From J054 sp965223095 (lineage in GTDB: Bacteria > Pseudomonadota > Gammaproteobacteria > Steroidobacterales > GCA-2729495): DNA of 64,000 nt. The translations under genes and the position numbers were made by a program. The stretch lies in the NCBI GenBank assembly GCA_965223095.1, contig OZ244979.1, positions 1,240,001 through 1,304,000 of the forward strand, in the 5' to 3' direction. Under the pieces are notes generated by a model. The model had not been told where the DNA came from and searched no databases. It saw only the letters and a list, made by a program, of their open reading frames with translations. This document shows, piece after piece, positions 51,729-60,354 of the stretch; the first letter of the stretch is position 1, and each line of letters opens with the position of its first letter.

Positions 51729-52364
51729 ATGGCGACGAACGAGCAAACGCCCGAAGGATTGTTACCCGTTTACAGTCTGGAAGAATTTTTTCGTGACTCA
51801 CTGGATGCCGCCATGGCAAGTAATCAGTGTGTCATGGATGCTCAAACTAGCCATTACGTGGTCAATTTGCTGACGCTTTTTTCTCGCTCCGAGGCGTTCT
51901 ATGAGCTTGGTCCGGACGGCCCGCAACTACCACCTCTGGCCCTGATGTTGGCCGAGGCCAGCGACGCACCGACTCAGGAGCAGCGCAATCACGGTTTGCA
52001 GCGCATGGGTGATGTTGCTTTGTTCGTGGCGGGCTTTTTCGCCGATCACCTAAGCCGCGCCGCGGTGGACGTTGACTATTACGTCTGCATGGGTGGCGGC
52101 GCTTATCACAGTCTGGCCGACAGTTTGCGGGGAACAAAGCGCGGGAAAATATTCGGCGATGTATTTTCGGAACTGGGTGCCAAGTTTGGCGATGTGGTTG
52201 ATGTACTCAATGAGGTTCGTGATTCTGCCCGTGGTACCAATGATGAAGACGCTTTGCGCCTTTACGAGCTGTGGGTAAAGACGGGTAGCGCCCGGGCAGC
52301 TCGCCTCTTGCGTGACATGGGCGTGCATCCCTTGGGAGAGCCACGCGGTAGTTACTCACACTAG
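51729..52364 (+). CDS. Protein of unknown function, sheath-associated cluster
   Basis: ATG 51729 gives 211 residues, no signal peptide and no membrane span. The sequence is mixed helical, moderately acidic, with a notable YYVCMGGGAYHSLADSL segment and a C-terminal TGSARAARLLRDMGVHP. No family recognised. Position between the sheath gene and another unknown, behind a CRP-like promoter, suggests a common role, but that is not shown. Confidence 0.6.
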   Translation: MATNEQTPEGLLPVYSLEEFFRDSLDAAMASNQCVMDAQTSHYVVNLLTLFSRSEAFYELGPDGPQLPPLALMLAEASDAPTQEQRNHGLQRMGDVALFVAGFFADHLSRAAVDVDYYVCMGGGAYHSLADSLRGTKRGKIFGDVFSELGAKFGDVVDVLNEVRDSARGTNDEDALRLYELWVKTGSARAARLLRDMGVHPLGEPRGSYSH

Positions 52365-52469
52365 GGCTGAGACGGTCTTCTGATGCAATACTTCAGGAAT
52401 AATTTTGCCGCCGTGGTTTTGCTGCTATTCGACATTGCTGTGCGTCGGTTTTCCGCAGTTGGATAGGCA

Positions 52470-53123
52470 ATGCTCGATGGCTTACAAGGTTTGCTGGGCG
52501 ATATCTATGGGCTTGATCTCGCCGAAGACGTCAGAGATTTTACGATTACCGACCCCCTGTTGCTAAAAGTATGGGAGGCGGAAGGCGCGCGCGAAGGCGA
52601 TGAAAAATTGCTCGTGCGTCAAGACGGTGAATATGTGGATCTCGCTCTGTTTCTACACGACGATCTACTCGCCCGTCTTGCTGAACGTGATCCGGTCGAG
52701 AGCTTAGCCGCGGAGAATTTGGCCGATTTCTGCCTGGCCTTAGAGGGCGTCAGTCACTTCGTTTACTTGGCGTGGAACGCCATGGCGGATCGTTGTGTCA
52801 CTTTATTGGAAATGGAATTACAGGCTGAGATCGACAAGTATATTTGCGCGCGGGTGTTATCAGTCCGCCAGCGCAACAATAAATTGGCGGATGACTTGTT
52901 TCACCGGTTGTTTGGTCGGCTTGAATTTCAACCAGGTCTGCAAGCTGATGAACACCGACGCTACATTTGTGCGGCAAATTTTGCTAGGCGCTACTGCCGC
53001 AGCCTTGAAAAGCGCTTTGAGCCCGGCCATCCGGAACCGGCCATGACCAGAGAGCTGCGGGAGTTCTGGCGCCTCTGCCAGCCCGAAAAATTCAGCCACA
53101 TTCACAGCAGCGCATTCGCCTGA
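52470..53123 (+). CDS. Protein of unknown function, sheath-associated cluster
   Basis: The 217-residue product begins MLDGLQGLLGDIYGLD after a GGATAGG ribosome site. It is soluble-looking, rich in charged helices, with no leader. Motifs such as LADFCLALEGVSHFVYLAWNAM and RRYICAANFARRYC stand out but match nothing I know. It lies 105 bases after the preceding unknown gene. Confidence 0.6.
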   Translation: MLDGLQGLLGDIYGLDLAEDVRDFTITDPLLLKVWEAEGAREGDEKLLVRQDGEYVDLALFLHDDLLARLAERDPVESLAAENLADFCLALEGVSHFVYLAWNAMADRCVTLLEMELQAEIDKYICARVLSVRQRNNKLADDLFHRLFGRLEFQPGLQADEHRRYICAANFARRYCRSLEKRFEPGHPEPAMTRELREFWRLCQPEKFSHIHSSAFA

Positions 53124-53205
53124 ATAGCCGCGTCCGTGGCATTCACTCGCCGCTTCTTTTAAGCTGCGAATTCCTCATCAACGAGCTACCGGGCGGAGTT
53201 TGGTC

Positions 53206-54081
53206 ATGCACAAGTTTTATCCGATATTTTCAATCGCTACTATGTTTCTCGTGGCTTGTGGCGGTCCGGAGCCCACGCCAACGGCCGCACCCGATGCTGG
53301 CAGCGAAGCTTTACCGGCGAAAGCGGCCACGGCATCTGTCGCTAGCCTGGCCGACGTGTTGGCGGGCGAGCATCGCAGCGAAGAAAATCGCGCGCGCGAT
53401 ATTTATCGTCATCCCAAGGAGACGCTAGAATTTTTTGGTCTGACGCCAGCAAGCCAGGTGGTAGAGATTTGGCCGGCCGGCGGTTGGTATACCGAAGTCA
53501 TCGCGCCCTATGTCAATGAATCGGGGCAATACTATGCCGCGCATTGGGACCCGGAATCAGAGACCGAGTTTGTGCGCGCGGGCGTGGCGCGCTATCAAGA
53601 AAAGCTTGGCGCCCATCCCGAGATCTATGGCAACGTTAAAATGACCGTATTGATGCCGCCCGATAATATGGAGGTAGCGCCGCCAGATTCCATGGACATG
53701 GTCCTGACCTTCCGCAATATCCACAACTGGATGCCACGTGGTTGGGCCGAGGATATGTTTGCAGCCATGTATCGCGCGCTGAAGCCTGGCGGCGTTTTGG
53801 GTGTGGTGGAGCACCGTGGTGATGCTGCCGTCGAACAAGACTCTAAAGCTGCCTCGGGCTATGTGAACGAGGACTATGCCATTGCCTTGGCCGAGGCCGC
53901 CGGATTCGTGCTAGAAGCCAAGTCCGAAATCAATGCGAATCCGGCGGATACTAAAGACTACGACACGGGTGTTTGGACATTACCGCCGACCCTGCGTAAG
54001 AAAGATGAAGATCGTGAGAAATACTTGGCCATCGGCGAGAGTGATCGTTTCACCCTGAAGTTTCGTAAGCCGGCCGGCTAA
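53206..54081 (+). CDS. Lipoprotein with SAM-dependent methyltransferase fold (COG4798-type)
   Basis: ATG 53206 gives 291 residues with a lipobox (FLVAC) and a low-complexity Ala/Pro/Thr linker to about residue 60. A class I methyltransferase-like fold follows: motif I is VVEIWPAGGWYTEVIAPYV (the usual GxGxG reads PAGGW), then DMVLTFRNIHNW and ALKPGGVLGVVEH. The predicted-methyltransferase family COG4798 has the same leader and motifs. SAM is not known in the periplasm, so a nonenzymatic or altered role is likely. Confidence 0.8.
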   Translation: MHKFYPIFSIATMFLVACGGPEPTPTAAPDAGSEALPAKAATASVASLADVLAGEHRSEENRARDIYRHPKETLEFFGLTPASQVVEIWPAGGWYTEVIAPYVNESGQYYAAHWDPESETEFVRAGVARYQEKLGAHPEIYGNVKMTVLMPPDNMEVAPPDSMDMVLTFRNIHNWMPRGWAEDMFAAMYRALKPGGVLGVVEHRGDAAVEQDSKAASGYVNEDYAIALAEAAGFVLEAKSEINANPADTKDYDTGVWTLPPTLRKKDEDREKYLAIGESDRFTLKFRKPAG

Positions 54082-54095
54082 ATCAGCCGCCGGTC

Positions 54096-54125
54096 AAAAA
54101 AGGGGCCTACTTCCCTGTAGGCCCC
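54096..54125 (-). terminator. Terminator for the His/Arg-rich protein gene
   Basis: GGGGCCTAC (54102-54110) and GTAGGCCCC (54117-54125) form a perfect 9-bp stem with loop TTCCCT. The A6 run at 54096-54101 becomes a U tract on the minus strand, so it terminates the gene ending at 54172. Confidence 0.8.
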
Positions 54126-54171
54126 ACCAAATCTACGCTGGGTTGAAGAATCCGCGCAGCATCATTGACGA

Positions 54172-54570
54172 TCAATACCAACGGTCATGGTCGTAAAAGC
54201 CAAGGTGCAAACCATCTAGCCAAAGCTCGACGGTGGTTCCGCCGCGCCGGGCGTAGTAAGGCGCTCGGACGGCATGGCGATGGGCGTGGCGACGTGCATG
54301 GCGACGCGCTTGGCGCCAATGACGTCGGGCTTGACGGGCCTCACGACGAGCCTGTCGAATGTGCCGGCGGTGATGTTTGTGCCGCCGCACAACACGTCTG
54401 GGCTCATGCCGGTGTCCGGCGCGAAACTTACTACGTCCCGGCGCCCAGTGACCCGCATAAGGATCATGGCGCTTGGCGTGTCGTCCGTGACCACCATCGG
54501 CATTGGCTGTGGTTGCAGTACCCAGTAGCAGGGCGCTGGCCGCCAGCATTGCAAGTAGTTTGTTTTTCAT
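54172..54570 (-). CDS. Small exported His/Arg-rich protein
   Basis: ATG 54570 follows GAGG and begins a signal peptide (MKNKLLAMLAASALLLGTATTANA). The mature ~107 residues are extremely basic, with runs such as HKHHRR, ARREARQARRHWRQARRHAR and HAHRHA, ending in an ordered-looking TVELWLDGLHLGFYDHD. Such composition could bind metals (Ni, Zn, Cu) or polyanions. No family recognised. Divergent from the glycine-zipper gene. Confidence 0.75.
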   Translation of the reverse strand: MKNKLLAMLAASALLLGTATTANADGGHGRHAKRHDPYAGHWAPGRSKFRAGHRHEPRRVVRRHKHHRRHIRQARREARQARRHWRQARRHARRHAHRHAVRAPYYARRGGTTVELWLDGLHLGFYDHDRWY

Positions 54571-54817
54571 GAGACTAACCTCGTGTTCCACCGGGCTGAT
54601 CTCCCGGCCTGCGCAGCCAATGTAGCGAGTGCATGCTGAACCGCGGCTTAACCTGAGGAGGGTCTTGGCAAAACTGTGCGGTGAACATAATCTGCCGGCA
54701 GTCAGTTCAGCTCTCATTCACCCGGTATCCGCTAGGCTAGCGCCTATGGTCAGTCATTCCGCCTGCGGAAAATCGGCGGTGGCGACCGGTGAATAGCGAA
54801 AGCTTGAGGCTGGAAAA

Positions 54818-55432
54818 ATGCAGACGAAACGAAAGAAACTCTTAGGGTTAGTGGCTTTGACAATGCTGTTGCCTGCCTTGACCTGGGCGGGGCCCTACTC
54901 ACGCGGCCGTCATGCCGAGAGCTTTTGGGTAGATGCCCAAGTTATCCATGTTGAGCCACGCGTGCGCTTGGTGGAGATAACCACGCCGCGTGAGGTGTGC
55001 TGGGACGAACCGGTACGCCACGTCACCAACCACTACGAATCCCATACACCAAAAGTCGTGGGCGGTATCCTCGGCGGTGTACTTGGTAATCAGTTCGGTG
55101 GTGGGCGAGGCCGGACCGCCATGACCGTAGCCGGGGCATTATTAGGGGCTTCCGTGGGACGGGATGTCGCGCATCAACGCGCCGTGCCGCCGTCCTCGTA
55201 TACGAGCATAGAGCGCCGCTGCGAGCTGGAGCAGACGGTGCATACTGAGGAGCGCATCGATGGCTACCGGGTAACCTACCTGTACCAAGGTCGCGAAATG
55301 GTGACTGATACCAAAGTCGATCCCGGAAATACGATCCGCGTCCGTGTACGGGTTGACTCCGTCACCTATAATGATCCTCCGCGTCGATTTGCGCCAAATT
55401 ATCAGCCCCGCAGACTGCATTACCGGCACTAA
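54818..55432 (+). CDS. Exported glycine-zipper 2TM protein
   Basis: A 204-residue protein with signal peptide (LLGLVALTMLLPALTWA), then a glycine zipper (VGGILGGVLGNQFGGGRGRTAMTVAGALLGASVG, residues ~78-112) of the SlyB/RcnB-neighbour type. The region before it, with CWDEP, and the one after, with YLYQGREMVT, are typical of this family of envelope proteins, often under stress regulators. It starts a four-gene run ending in the two-component system. Confidence 0.78.
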   Translation: MQTKRKKLLGLVALTMLLPALTWAGPYSRGRHAESFWVDAQVIHVEPRVRLVEITTPREVCWDEPVRHVTNHYESHTPKVVGGILGGVLGNQFGGGRGRTAMTVAGALLGASVGRDVAHQRAVPPSSYTSIERRCELEQTVHTEERIDGYRVTYLYQGREMVTDTKVDPGNTIRVRVRVDSVTYNDPPRRFAPNYQPRRLHYRH

Positions 55433-55438
55433 GAGCCC

Positions 55439-55738
55439 ATGAAATACGCAAGACACACAGTTTCTTGGATAAGCGCCATGCTTGTGTGTTTGTCGTGCCT
55501 GGTGTTGCCGGTAGAGGCGCAAAGCCGGGGTGCTCAGTTTCAACTTGTCCAAGCCCCGGCCGCCAAAATCTCCCGGGATGAAGCGGCTGCCATCGCGCGC
55601 GATGCAACCGGCGGCCGGGTATTGAAGGTGGACTACGTCGGCGGCGGGCGACCGGTTTACCGGGTCAAGGTCTTGGTTGCGGCCGAACGCGTCCGCGTTC
55701 TGCGTATCGATGCCACAAGTGGCCGGCTACTGAACTAG
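55439..55738 (+). CDS. Exported PepSY-domain protein
   Basis: A 99-residue protein: leader (WISAMLVCLSCLVLPVEA) and one PepSY domain (ISRDEAAAIARDATGGRVLKVDYVGGGRPVYRVKVLV). PepSY proteins often modulate peptidases or sensor kinases in the periplasm. It lies 6 bases after the glycine-zipper gene and 21 before the regulator, so it likely belongs to the same operon. Confidence 0.83.
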   Translation: MKYARHTVSWISAMLVCLSCLVLPVEAQSRGAQFQLVQAPAAKISRDEAAAIARDATGGRVLKVDYVGGGRPVYRVKVLVAAERVRVLRIDATSGRLLN

Positions 55739-55759
55739 AGCCAGGCTAGGGCAGCCATC

Positions 55760-56467
55760 ATGCGCGTTCTAATTGTTGAAGATGAAACTGCTCTACGCGA
55801 GCAGTTGGTCACGGCCCTGCGCAAAGCCGGTTGCGTGGTCGATGCCACGGGCACGGGGACCGAGGCCCTGTTCATGGGTAAGGAATATCCGATTGATGTC
55901 GCGCTACTAGATTTAGGCTTACCGGATATCGATGGTCTAGAAGTGCTCCGCCGTTGGCGGGAGGCGGATTGCGACTTTCCCGTGTTGATCTTGACGGCTC
56001 GCAGTCGCTGGAACGAAAAAGTAGTCGGCTTGGAAACAGGCGCAGACGATTACTTGTCTAAGCCATTTCATATGGAAGAAGTGATCGCCCGCCTACGCGC
56101 CTTAGTGCGGCGTTCCAGCGGCTGGGCGAACACGGTATTGGCCGTCGGTGATATTGCCATCGATACCGCTCGTCAAACTGTCGAGGTTCGCGACCGAGAG
56201 ATAGATTTAACGGCTTACGAATACCGCTTGCTGGAGCATTTCATGCTACATGCAGGCGAGGTGCTTTCCAAAACCAAGCTAGCTGAACATCTGTACGATG
56301 AGGACACGGATCGCGACAGCAATGTTGTCGAGGTTTTAGTGGGCCGGTTGCGGCGAAAGCTAGATCCAAAACGAGAGCTGTTGCCCATTGAGACTTTGCG
56401 GGGCCGCGGCTATCGCTTGCGCGTGCCGTCGAACGAGGCTGATTCACGGCAAGGCGCCCAGTCGTGA
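55760..56467 (+). CDS. Response regulator, OmpR/PhoP family
   Basis: 235 residues: receiver domain with acidic pocket (VEDE), phospho-acceptor Asp in ALLDLGLPD near residue 51, conserved Thr/Lys (LTAR, SKPF), and a winged-helix DNA-binding domain (LTAYEYRLLEHFMLHAGEVLSK, RGRGYRL). It resembles PhoP/QseB. Overlaps the kinase as GTGA. Confidence 0.9.
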   Translation: MRVLIVEDETALREQLVTALRKAGCVVDATGTGTEALFMGKEYPIDVALLDLGLPDIDGLEVLRRWREADCDFPVLILTARSRWNEKVVGLETGADDYLSKPFHMEEVIARLRALVRRSSGWANTVLAVGDIAIDTARQTVEVRDREIDLTAYEYRLLEHFMLHAGEVLSKTKLAEHLYDEDTDRDSNVVEVLVGRLRRKLDPKRELLPIETLRGRGYRLRVPSNEADSRQGAQS

Positions 56468-57843
56468 CGGCAGGGGTGTCGGCGGGCGACCAGCAATGGT
56501 CACTGCGCCGGCGTTTGCTAATTTCAGTGATGCTGATTGTGGCGGTGTTCTTGCTGCTGGCCGGTGCCGCCGTGGATCGTGCGTTTCGCAGCAGCGTGTC
56601 CGAGCTGGCCCATGATCGATTGCTCTCGCGGACCTATTTATTGATGGCTGCCGCCGAAATCGACGAGACGGGTGGTTTCAATATGTCCGGGCGTTTAGCG
56701 GAGCCGCAATTATTCGTGCCCGATTCCGGCGTTTATGGGGCTGTGGCGGATATTTCCGGGCAAACGCTGTGGCGTTCAGAATCCAGTGTCGGCGAACCCA
56801 TTGCTTATCCGGGGCCGAGCGAGCCCGGTCAATCGAAGTTCGGTGAATACGAAGATGCCACCGGGGCTGTGGTGCTCACCTTGTCTTATCCCGTTTACTG
56901 GGAACTCGAATCGGGTATTGAGCGCGTATTGGTATTTCAAGCCGCGCAAAATAGGTCGGGATTGGATGCTCAGGTCGGCGCCTTTCGATATACCTTGAGC
57001 TTGTGGTTGGGAGGTACGGGCCTATTACTTTTGTTGGTGCAGACCGGCTTGCTGGCCTGGAGCTTAGCGCCCATGCGGCGTGTTGCGGGTGAGTTGGGCG
57101 AGATAGAAGCCGGCCGGCAGCGCCAGTTAGGTGAGGGATATCCGAGTGAGTTGGCGCCGCTGACGGAAAACTTAAATGCGATGATTCGCAGTAATCGCAG
57201 AAGATTACATCGCTATCGAGATTCCTTGGGTGATTTGGCCCATAGCTTGAAGACGCCGGCTGCGGTGCTGCGTTCCAGTACCGTGGATGCTTTGTCAGAA
57301 CCGCAAAAAACGGAACTCCTTGAGCAACTCGATCGCATTGATGCAACCATCGATTATCAATTGCAACGCGCCGCGGTTTCGGGGCGCTCGCCCTTGGCGA
57401 ATCCCGTGTCTGTTGCCGACGAGGCTGAGCGAGTAAAATCGGCACTAGAGAAGATTTACCGGGATCGAGACTTGAGTTTCGATTGGCAGGTAGAACCCGG
57501 CACGCTTTTTCATGGTGATCCGGGTGATTTAGCGGAAATTCTGGGTAACCTTTGCGACAACGCTTGCAAATGGGCCAAGGGGCAAGTGCGCCTGCGCGCG
57601 TGCAACGAACAACAGGCTGAAGGGCGGGTGCTCTTCCAACTCATGGTCGAAGACGACGGCCCGGGGATTGCGGAGTCTCAGCGTGCTGAGGTGCTCAGCC
57701 GCGGCGTACGGGCGGATGCGAGGACGCCGGGCCAGGGCATCGGCTTAGCCATGGTTCGCGCTATCGTCACGGAAGTCTATGATGGCAGCCTGGAAATCTC
57801 CGCCAGTTCTTTAGGCGGCAGTATGCTCCACGTTAGAGTTTGA
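56464..57843 (+). CDS. Sensor histidine kinase, PhoQ-like
   Basis: GTG 56464 gives 459 residues: two membrane spans (LISVMLIVAVFLLLAGAAV; LWLGGTGLLLLLVQTGLLAWSL) flanking a ~140-residue periplasmic domain, a short linker, a phospho-acceptor helix DLAHSLKTPAAVLRSS (PhoQ-type H-box) and ATP-binding motifs LGNLCDNACKWAK, DDGPGI and GQGIGLAMV. It phosphorylates the adjacent regulator. Stimulus cannot be read from the sequence. Confidence 0.9.
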   Translation: MTAGVSAGDQQWSLRRRLLISVMLIVAVFLLLAGAAVDRAFRSSVSELAHDRLLSRTYLLMAAAEIDETGGFNMSGRLAEPQLFVPDSGVYGAVADISGQTLWRSESSVGEPIAYPGPSEPGQSKFGEYEDATGAVVLTLSYPVYWELESGIERVLVFQAAQNRSGLDAQVGAFRYTLSLWLGGTGLLLLLVQTGLLAWSLAPMRRVAGELGEIEAGRQRQLGEGYPSELAPLTENLNAMIRSNRRRLHRYRDSLGDLAHSLKTPAAVLRSSTVDALSEPQKTELLEQLDRIDATIDYQLQRAAVSGRSPLANPVSVADEAERVKSALEKIYRDRDLSFDWQVEPGTLFHGDPGDLAEILGNLCDNACKWAKGQVRLRACNEQQAEGRVLFQLMVEDDGPGIAESQRAEVLSRGVRADARTPGQGIGLAMVRAIVTEVYDGSLEISASSLGGSMLHVRV

Positions 57844-57857
57844 GCTGCGGGTAAAGC

Positions 57858-58397
57858 CTAAGTCTCGGGATTGATGCGTCCGGCGCCCACAAAGATGCGC
57901 CGATAGTGTCCATCATTCAAGTTCGCAATGGTTACCCGTCGCCCCGTTGACGGTGCATGGACAAAGCGGCCATCGCCTAAGTAGATGCCCACATGTGAGA
58001 TTCGCGGCCCCTGTTGAAAAAACAGCAAATCACCAGCCTGTGCTCGCTTGAGGCTAATGGGTGTGGCGTACTTGTACTGATCACGAGAGGTTCTTGGTAG
58101 CGACACGCCGATTTGGGCGTAGGAAAAATACACCAGGCCGCTGCAATCAAAACCGGCGGGTGACTTACCTCCATATCGGTAGGGAGAGCCGATTAGCCCG
58201 GTGGCAATTTTTGCCGCTTGGTCACGCGGTGTTTGTACCGAGCTTTTTGGGACGGCACTGACCGTGGTTTGATTGCTCGGGGCCGAGGAAGCTTGGCTGA
58301 TGCGCGGGTTGTGGGAGCAAGCGGACGACAGCGCGGCAAGCAAGCACAGCAAAAATAGCTGGCGGATGCTGACCAGGGTTTTCGGGATGTCAAACAT
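57858..58397 (-). CDS. NlpC/P60 (C40) peptidoglycan hydrolase lipoprotein
   Basis: A 179-residue lipoprotein (lipobox LSSAC) with the C40 domain: nucleophile Cys in GFDCSGLVYF near residue 90, His in ISHVGIYLGDG near 137 and the following FVHAPSTGRRV. Resembles Spr/MepS and NlpC, D,D- or D,L-endopeptidases that cut peptidoglycan stems. Converges on the kinase gene. Confidence 0.88.
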   Translation of the reverse strand: MFDIPKTLVSIRQLFLLCLLAALSSACSHNPRISQASSAPSNQTTVSAVPKSSVQTPRDQAAKIATGLIGSPYRYGGKSPAGFDCSGLVYFSYAQIGVSLPRTSRDQYKYATPISLKRAQAGDLLFFQQGPRISHVGIYLGDGRFVHAPSTGRRVTIANLNDGHYRRIFVGAGRINPET

Positions 58398-58947
58398 GCT
58401 GCAGACGCGTATTCGCAGAGTTCAAAACGGATACCTAGATCCTGCCTAATGCTTGGCGCCATTGATGTTTCTTGCCTCACAGATTTGTGTGTTCCGCTAG
58501 ACGCGGATCACACTATCGTTAAGTGGGTAGATTTTTGATCCAGGTCTTAGTCACGGATGTTTCATAGCATAGACGTTACTACTGTTCGTCAAAGGCCATT
58601 GAATTGGCATGCGATAGCACAAAGGCTGCGCTATGATCCGAATTGCCGATTAACGGACTTTGGCACGTAATCGAATCTGCAAGATATCGGTATGGAATAT
58701 TCATTGCGTCAGCGAATCAAGAATTTCACGGCCTACATTATGGAGACGTGCGGAAACTTCTAGCGTATTAGGCAGTGTGTCAACGAATACTCGCAACGCG
58801 AAAGCCTAAATTTTGACATCCCCGGCCATCTATGCTGCAGTGAACCGCGAGACAGTTCGATGTGAACCTGCAATGTCTCTTGCGCCTAGCGTGTTTGCTC
58901 GCGACCATCAACTGTCATCGGTGTTTAGCAACAAACGAGGCTATGTT
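58398..58947. other. Long intergenic region without an identified gene
   Basis: About 550 bases between divergent starts. It is more AT-rich than its surroundings and has stop codons in all frames. A plus-strand frame open from 58813 could extend the next gene, but its extra 45 residues look random. I saw no tRNA, clear riboswitch or strong sigma-70 pair; a TTGACA-like hexamer at 58813-58818 lacks a -10 partner. Confidence 0.4.
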
Positions 58948-59199
58948 ATGGATTTAACAGGACTACTAATTTTTCTGTTAATCGGCGCTGTCGCAGGTTG
59001 GTTGGCCGGCACCTTGATGAAGGGTGGTGGCTTTGGGCTGATCGGGAATATCGTCGTCGGTATTCTCGGTGCTGTGATCGGTGGTTTCGTCTTTAGCTTA
59101 CTCGGTATTTCAGCAGCCGGGATCATCGGCTCGATAATATCGGCAACTGTGGGTGCCGCTCTGCTGCTGTTCATAGTTGGCCTGATCAAAAAGGCATAG
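58948..59199 (+). CDS. GlsB/YeaQ/YmgE family small membrane protein
   Basis: ATG 58948 (after ACGAGG) starts an 83-residue protein made of three hydrophobic, Gly-rich spans (LLIFLLIGAVAGWLAGTLM, LIGNIVVGILGAVIGGFVFSLL, IIGSIISATVGAALLLFIVGLI). This is the transglycosylase-associated protein family, short inner-membrane proteins often induced by stress. The longer frame is not supported. Confidence 0.85.
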   Translation: MDLTGLLIFLLIGAVAGWLAGTLMKGGGFGLIGNIVVGILGAVIGGFVFSLLGISAAGIIGSIISATVGAALLLFIVGLIKKA

Positions 59200-59215
59200 C
59201 AGGCAAAGTCTATTG

Positions 59216-59254
59216 GGCTGGTTCACCCCGTATTGAGGCGCGGGTGAACCAGCC
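59216..59254 (+). terminator. Long-stem terminator after the GlsB-like gene
   Basis: GGCTGGTTCACCC and GGGTGAACCAGCC form a perfect 13-bp stem with a 13-base loop, 16 bases after the stop. The following GGTTTGTTCT is a weak T tract, so termination is likely but maybe incomplete. Confidence 0.7.
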
Positions 59255-59295
59255 GGTTTGTTCTGCTCATTAGCGAAACTATCAGGGGTGATTCT

Positions 59296-59886
59296 TTGAG
59301 GAGTCTGTGGCTCGCCTGCTTTTTCGCGGTACTTCTTTGGTCTGCTGTCAATCCCAAGGACTACTTTACTTGGGTGCTCGAGGTTGCACCGGCGGTCATT
59401 GCCTTGATCGTGTTGGCCGCGACAGAAAATCGTTTTCGTCTCACGCCATTGGCCTATTTTCTTATACTTCTGCACAGTATCGTACTGATGGTGGGCGGCC
59501 ACTATACCTACGCAGAAGTTCCGCTTTTTGATCAGCTGGGTTCTTTATTGGGCTCGGAGCGAAACAACTACGACAAACTGGGGCACTTCATGCAAGGCTT
59601 TGTGCCAGCCTTGATTGCCCGAGAAATACTCATACGCAAACAGGTAATTGCTTCGATTCCATGGCGGAATTTTTTCATCATTTGTTTTTGCCTGGCTTTC
59701 AGCGCGTTTTATGAACTTTTGGAGTGGTGGGTCGCAATTTTCTCCGGCGAATCCGCGGAAGCCTTTCTTGGGACTCAGGGCTATGTTTGGGATACCCAGT
59801 CAGATATGGCTTATGCTCTCGCGGGGGCGATACTGGCTTTGCTACTGCTAGGAAAATTCCACGATAGACAGCTTCGCGAGTTGTGA
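59296..59886 (+). CDS. DUF2238 (YjdF-like) inner-membrane protein
   Basis: TTG 59296 after AGGGG gives 196 residues with five or six membrane spans and the family motifs HYTYAEVPLF, NNYDKLGHFMQGFVPA and YELLEWW...DTQSDMAYALAG. DUF2238 proteins are uncharacterised; the conserved His, Asp and Glu residues suggest a metal or acid-base role in the membrane. Monocistronic. Confidence 0.83.
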   Translation: MRSLWLACFFAVLLWSAVNPKDYFTWVLEVAPAVIALIVLAATENRFRLTPLAYFLILLHSIVLMVGGHYTYAEVPLFDQLGSLLGSERNNYDKLGHFMQGFVPALIAREILIRKQVIASIPWRNFFIICFCLAFSAFYELLEWWVAIFSGESAEAFLGTQGYVWDTQSDMAYALAGAILALLLLGKFHDRQLREL

Positions 59887-60034
59887 TTTCTGCGAACTGA
59901 TTCATGTGCGTTGCGGTGCTGGCTAACTGAGAATTGATCGACGGGACTGATTGCCGATATTTGAAATACTTAGCTTGCAGCGTCTCCTGCGGCGCGTTAA
60001 GTAATCCACCGAAATTAGAATTAGGGAGATCTAA

Positions 60035-60349
60035 ATGTTTGTGACAAATACTGAAGAGGTGCCCGGTAAGCGAATTACTGTTTGTTTCGGCGTGGTATCA
60101 GGTAATACCGTCCGGGCGAAACACGCGGGCCGGGATATCATGGCGGGCCTTAAGAACATTGTCGGCGGTGAACTCAAGGGCTACACCGAATTGCTTGGGG
60201 AGGCCCGTGAAGAAGCCATGACTCGCATGATCGACCAAGCCAAACAAATGGGCGCCAATGCCGTGGTGAATGTCCGTTTTTCGACATCATCCGTCACGGC
60301 GGGAGCGTCAGAGATTTATATCTATGGCACTGCTGTTACCGTGGAGTAG
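60035..60349 (+). CDS. YbjQ family protein (DUF74)
   Basis: The 104-residue protein carries the YbjQ signatures VSGNTVRAKHAGRDIMAGLKNIVGGELKGYTELL and ARxEA...MIDQAKQMGANAVVNVRF. YbjQ forms a pentameric ring in known structures; function is unknown, with heavy-metal binding suggested by annotation. First of a three-gene run with another YbjQ-like protein and an M48 peptidase, 5 bases apart. Confidence 0.88.
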   Translation: MFVTNTEEVPGKRITVCFGVVSGNTVRAKHAGRDIMAGLKNIVGGELKGYTELLGEAREEAMTRMIDQAKQMGANAVVNVRFSTSSVTAGASEIYIYGTAVTVE

Positions 60350-60354
60350 AGCGC

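Noticed and set aside
58813..58947. Upstream extension of the GlsB-like gene (45 extra codons).
   Set aside because: The extra residues lack any domain, while ATG 58948 has a ribosome site and gives the normal family length.
59110..59502. Minus-strand 130-codon ORF opposite the GlsB-like and DUF2238 genes.
   Set aside because: It crosses a perfect terminator stem and two supported genes and matches no family.
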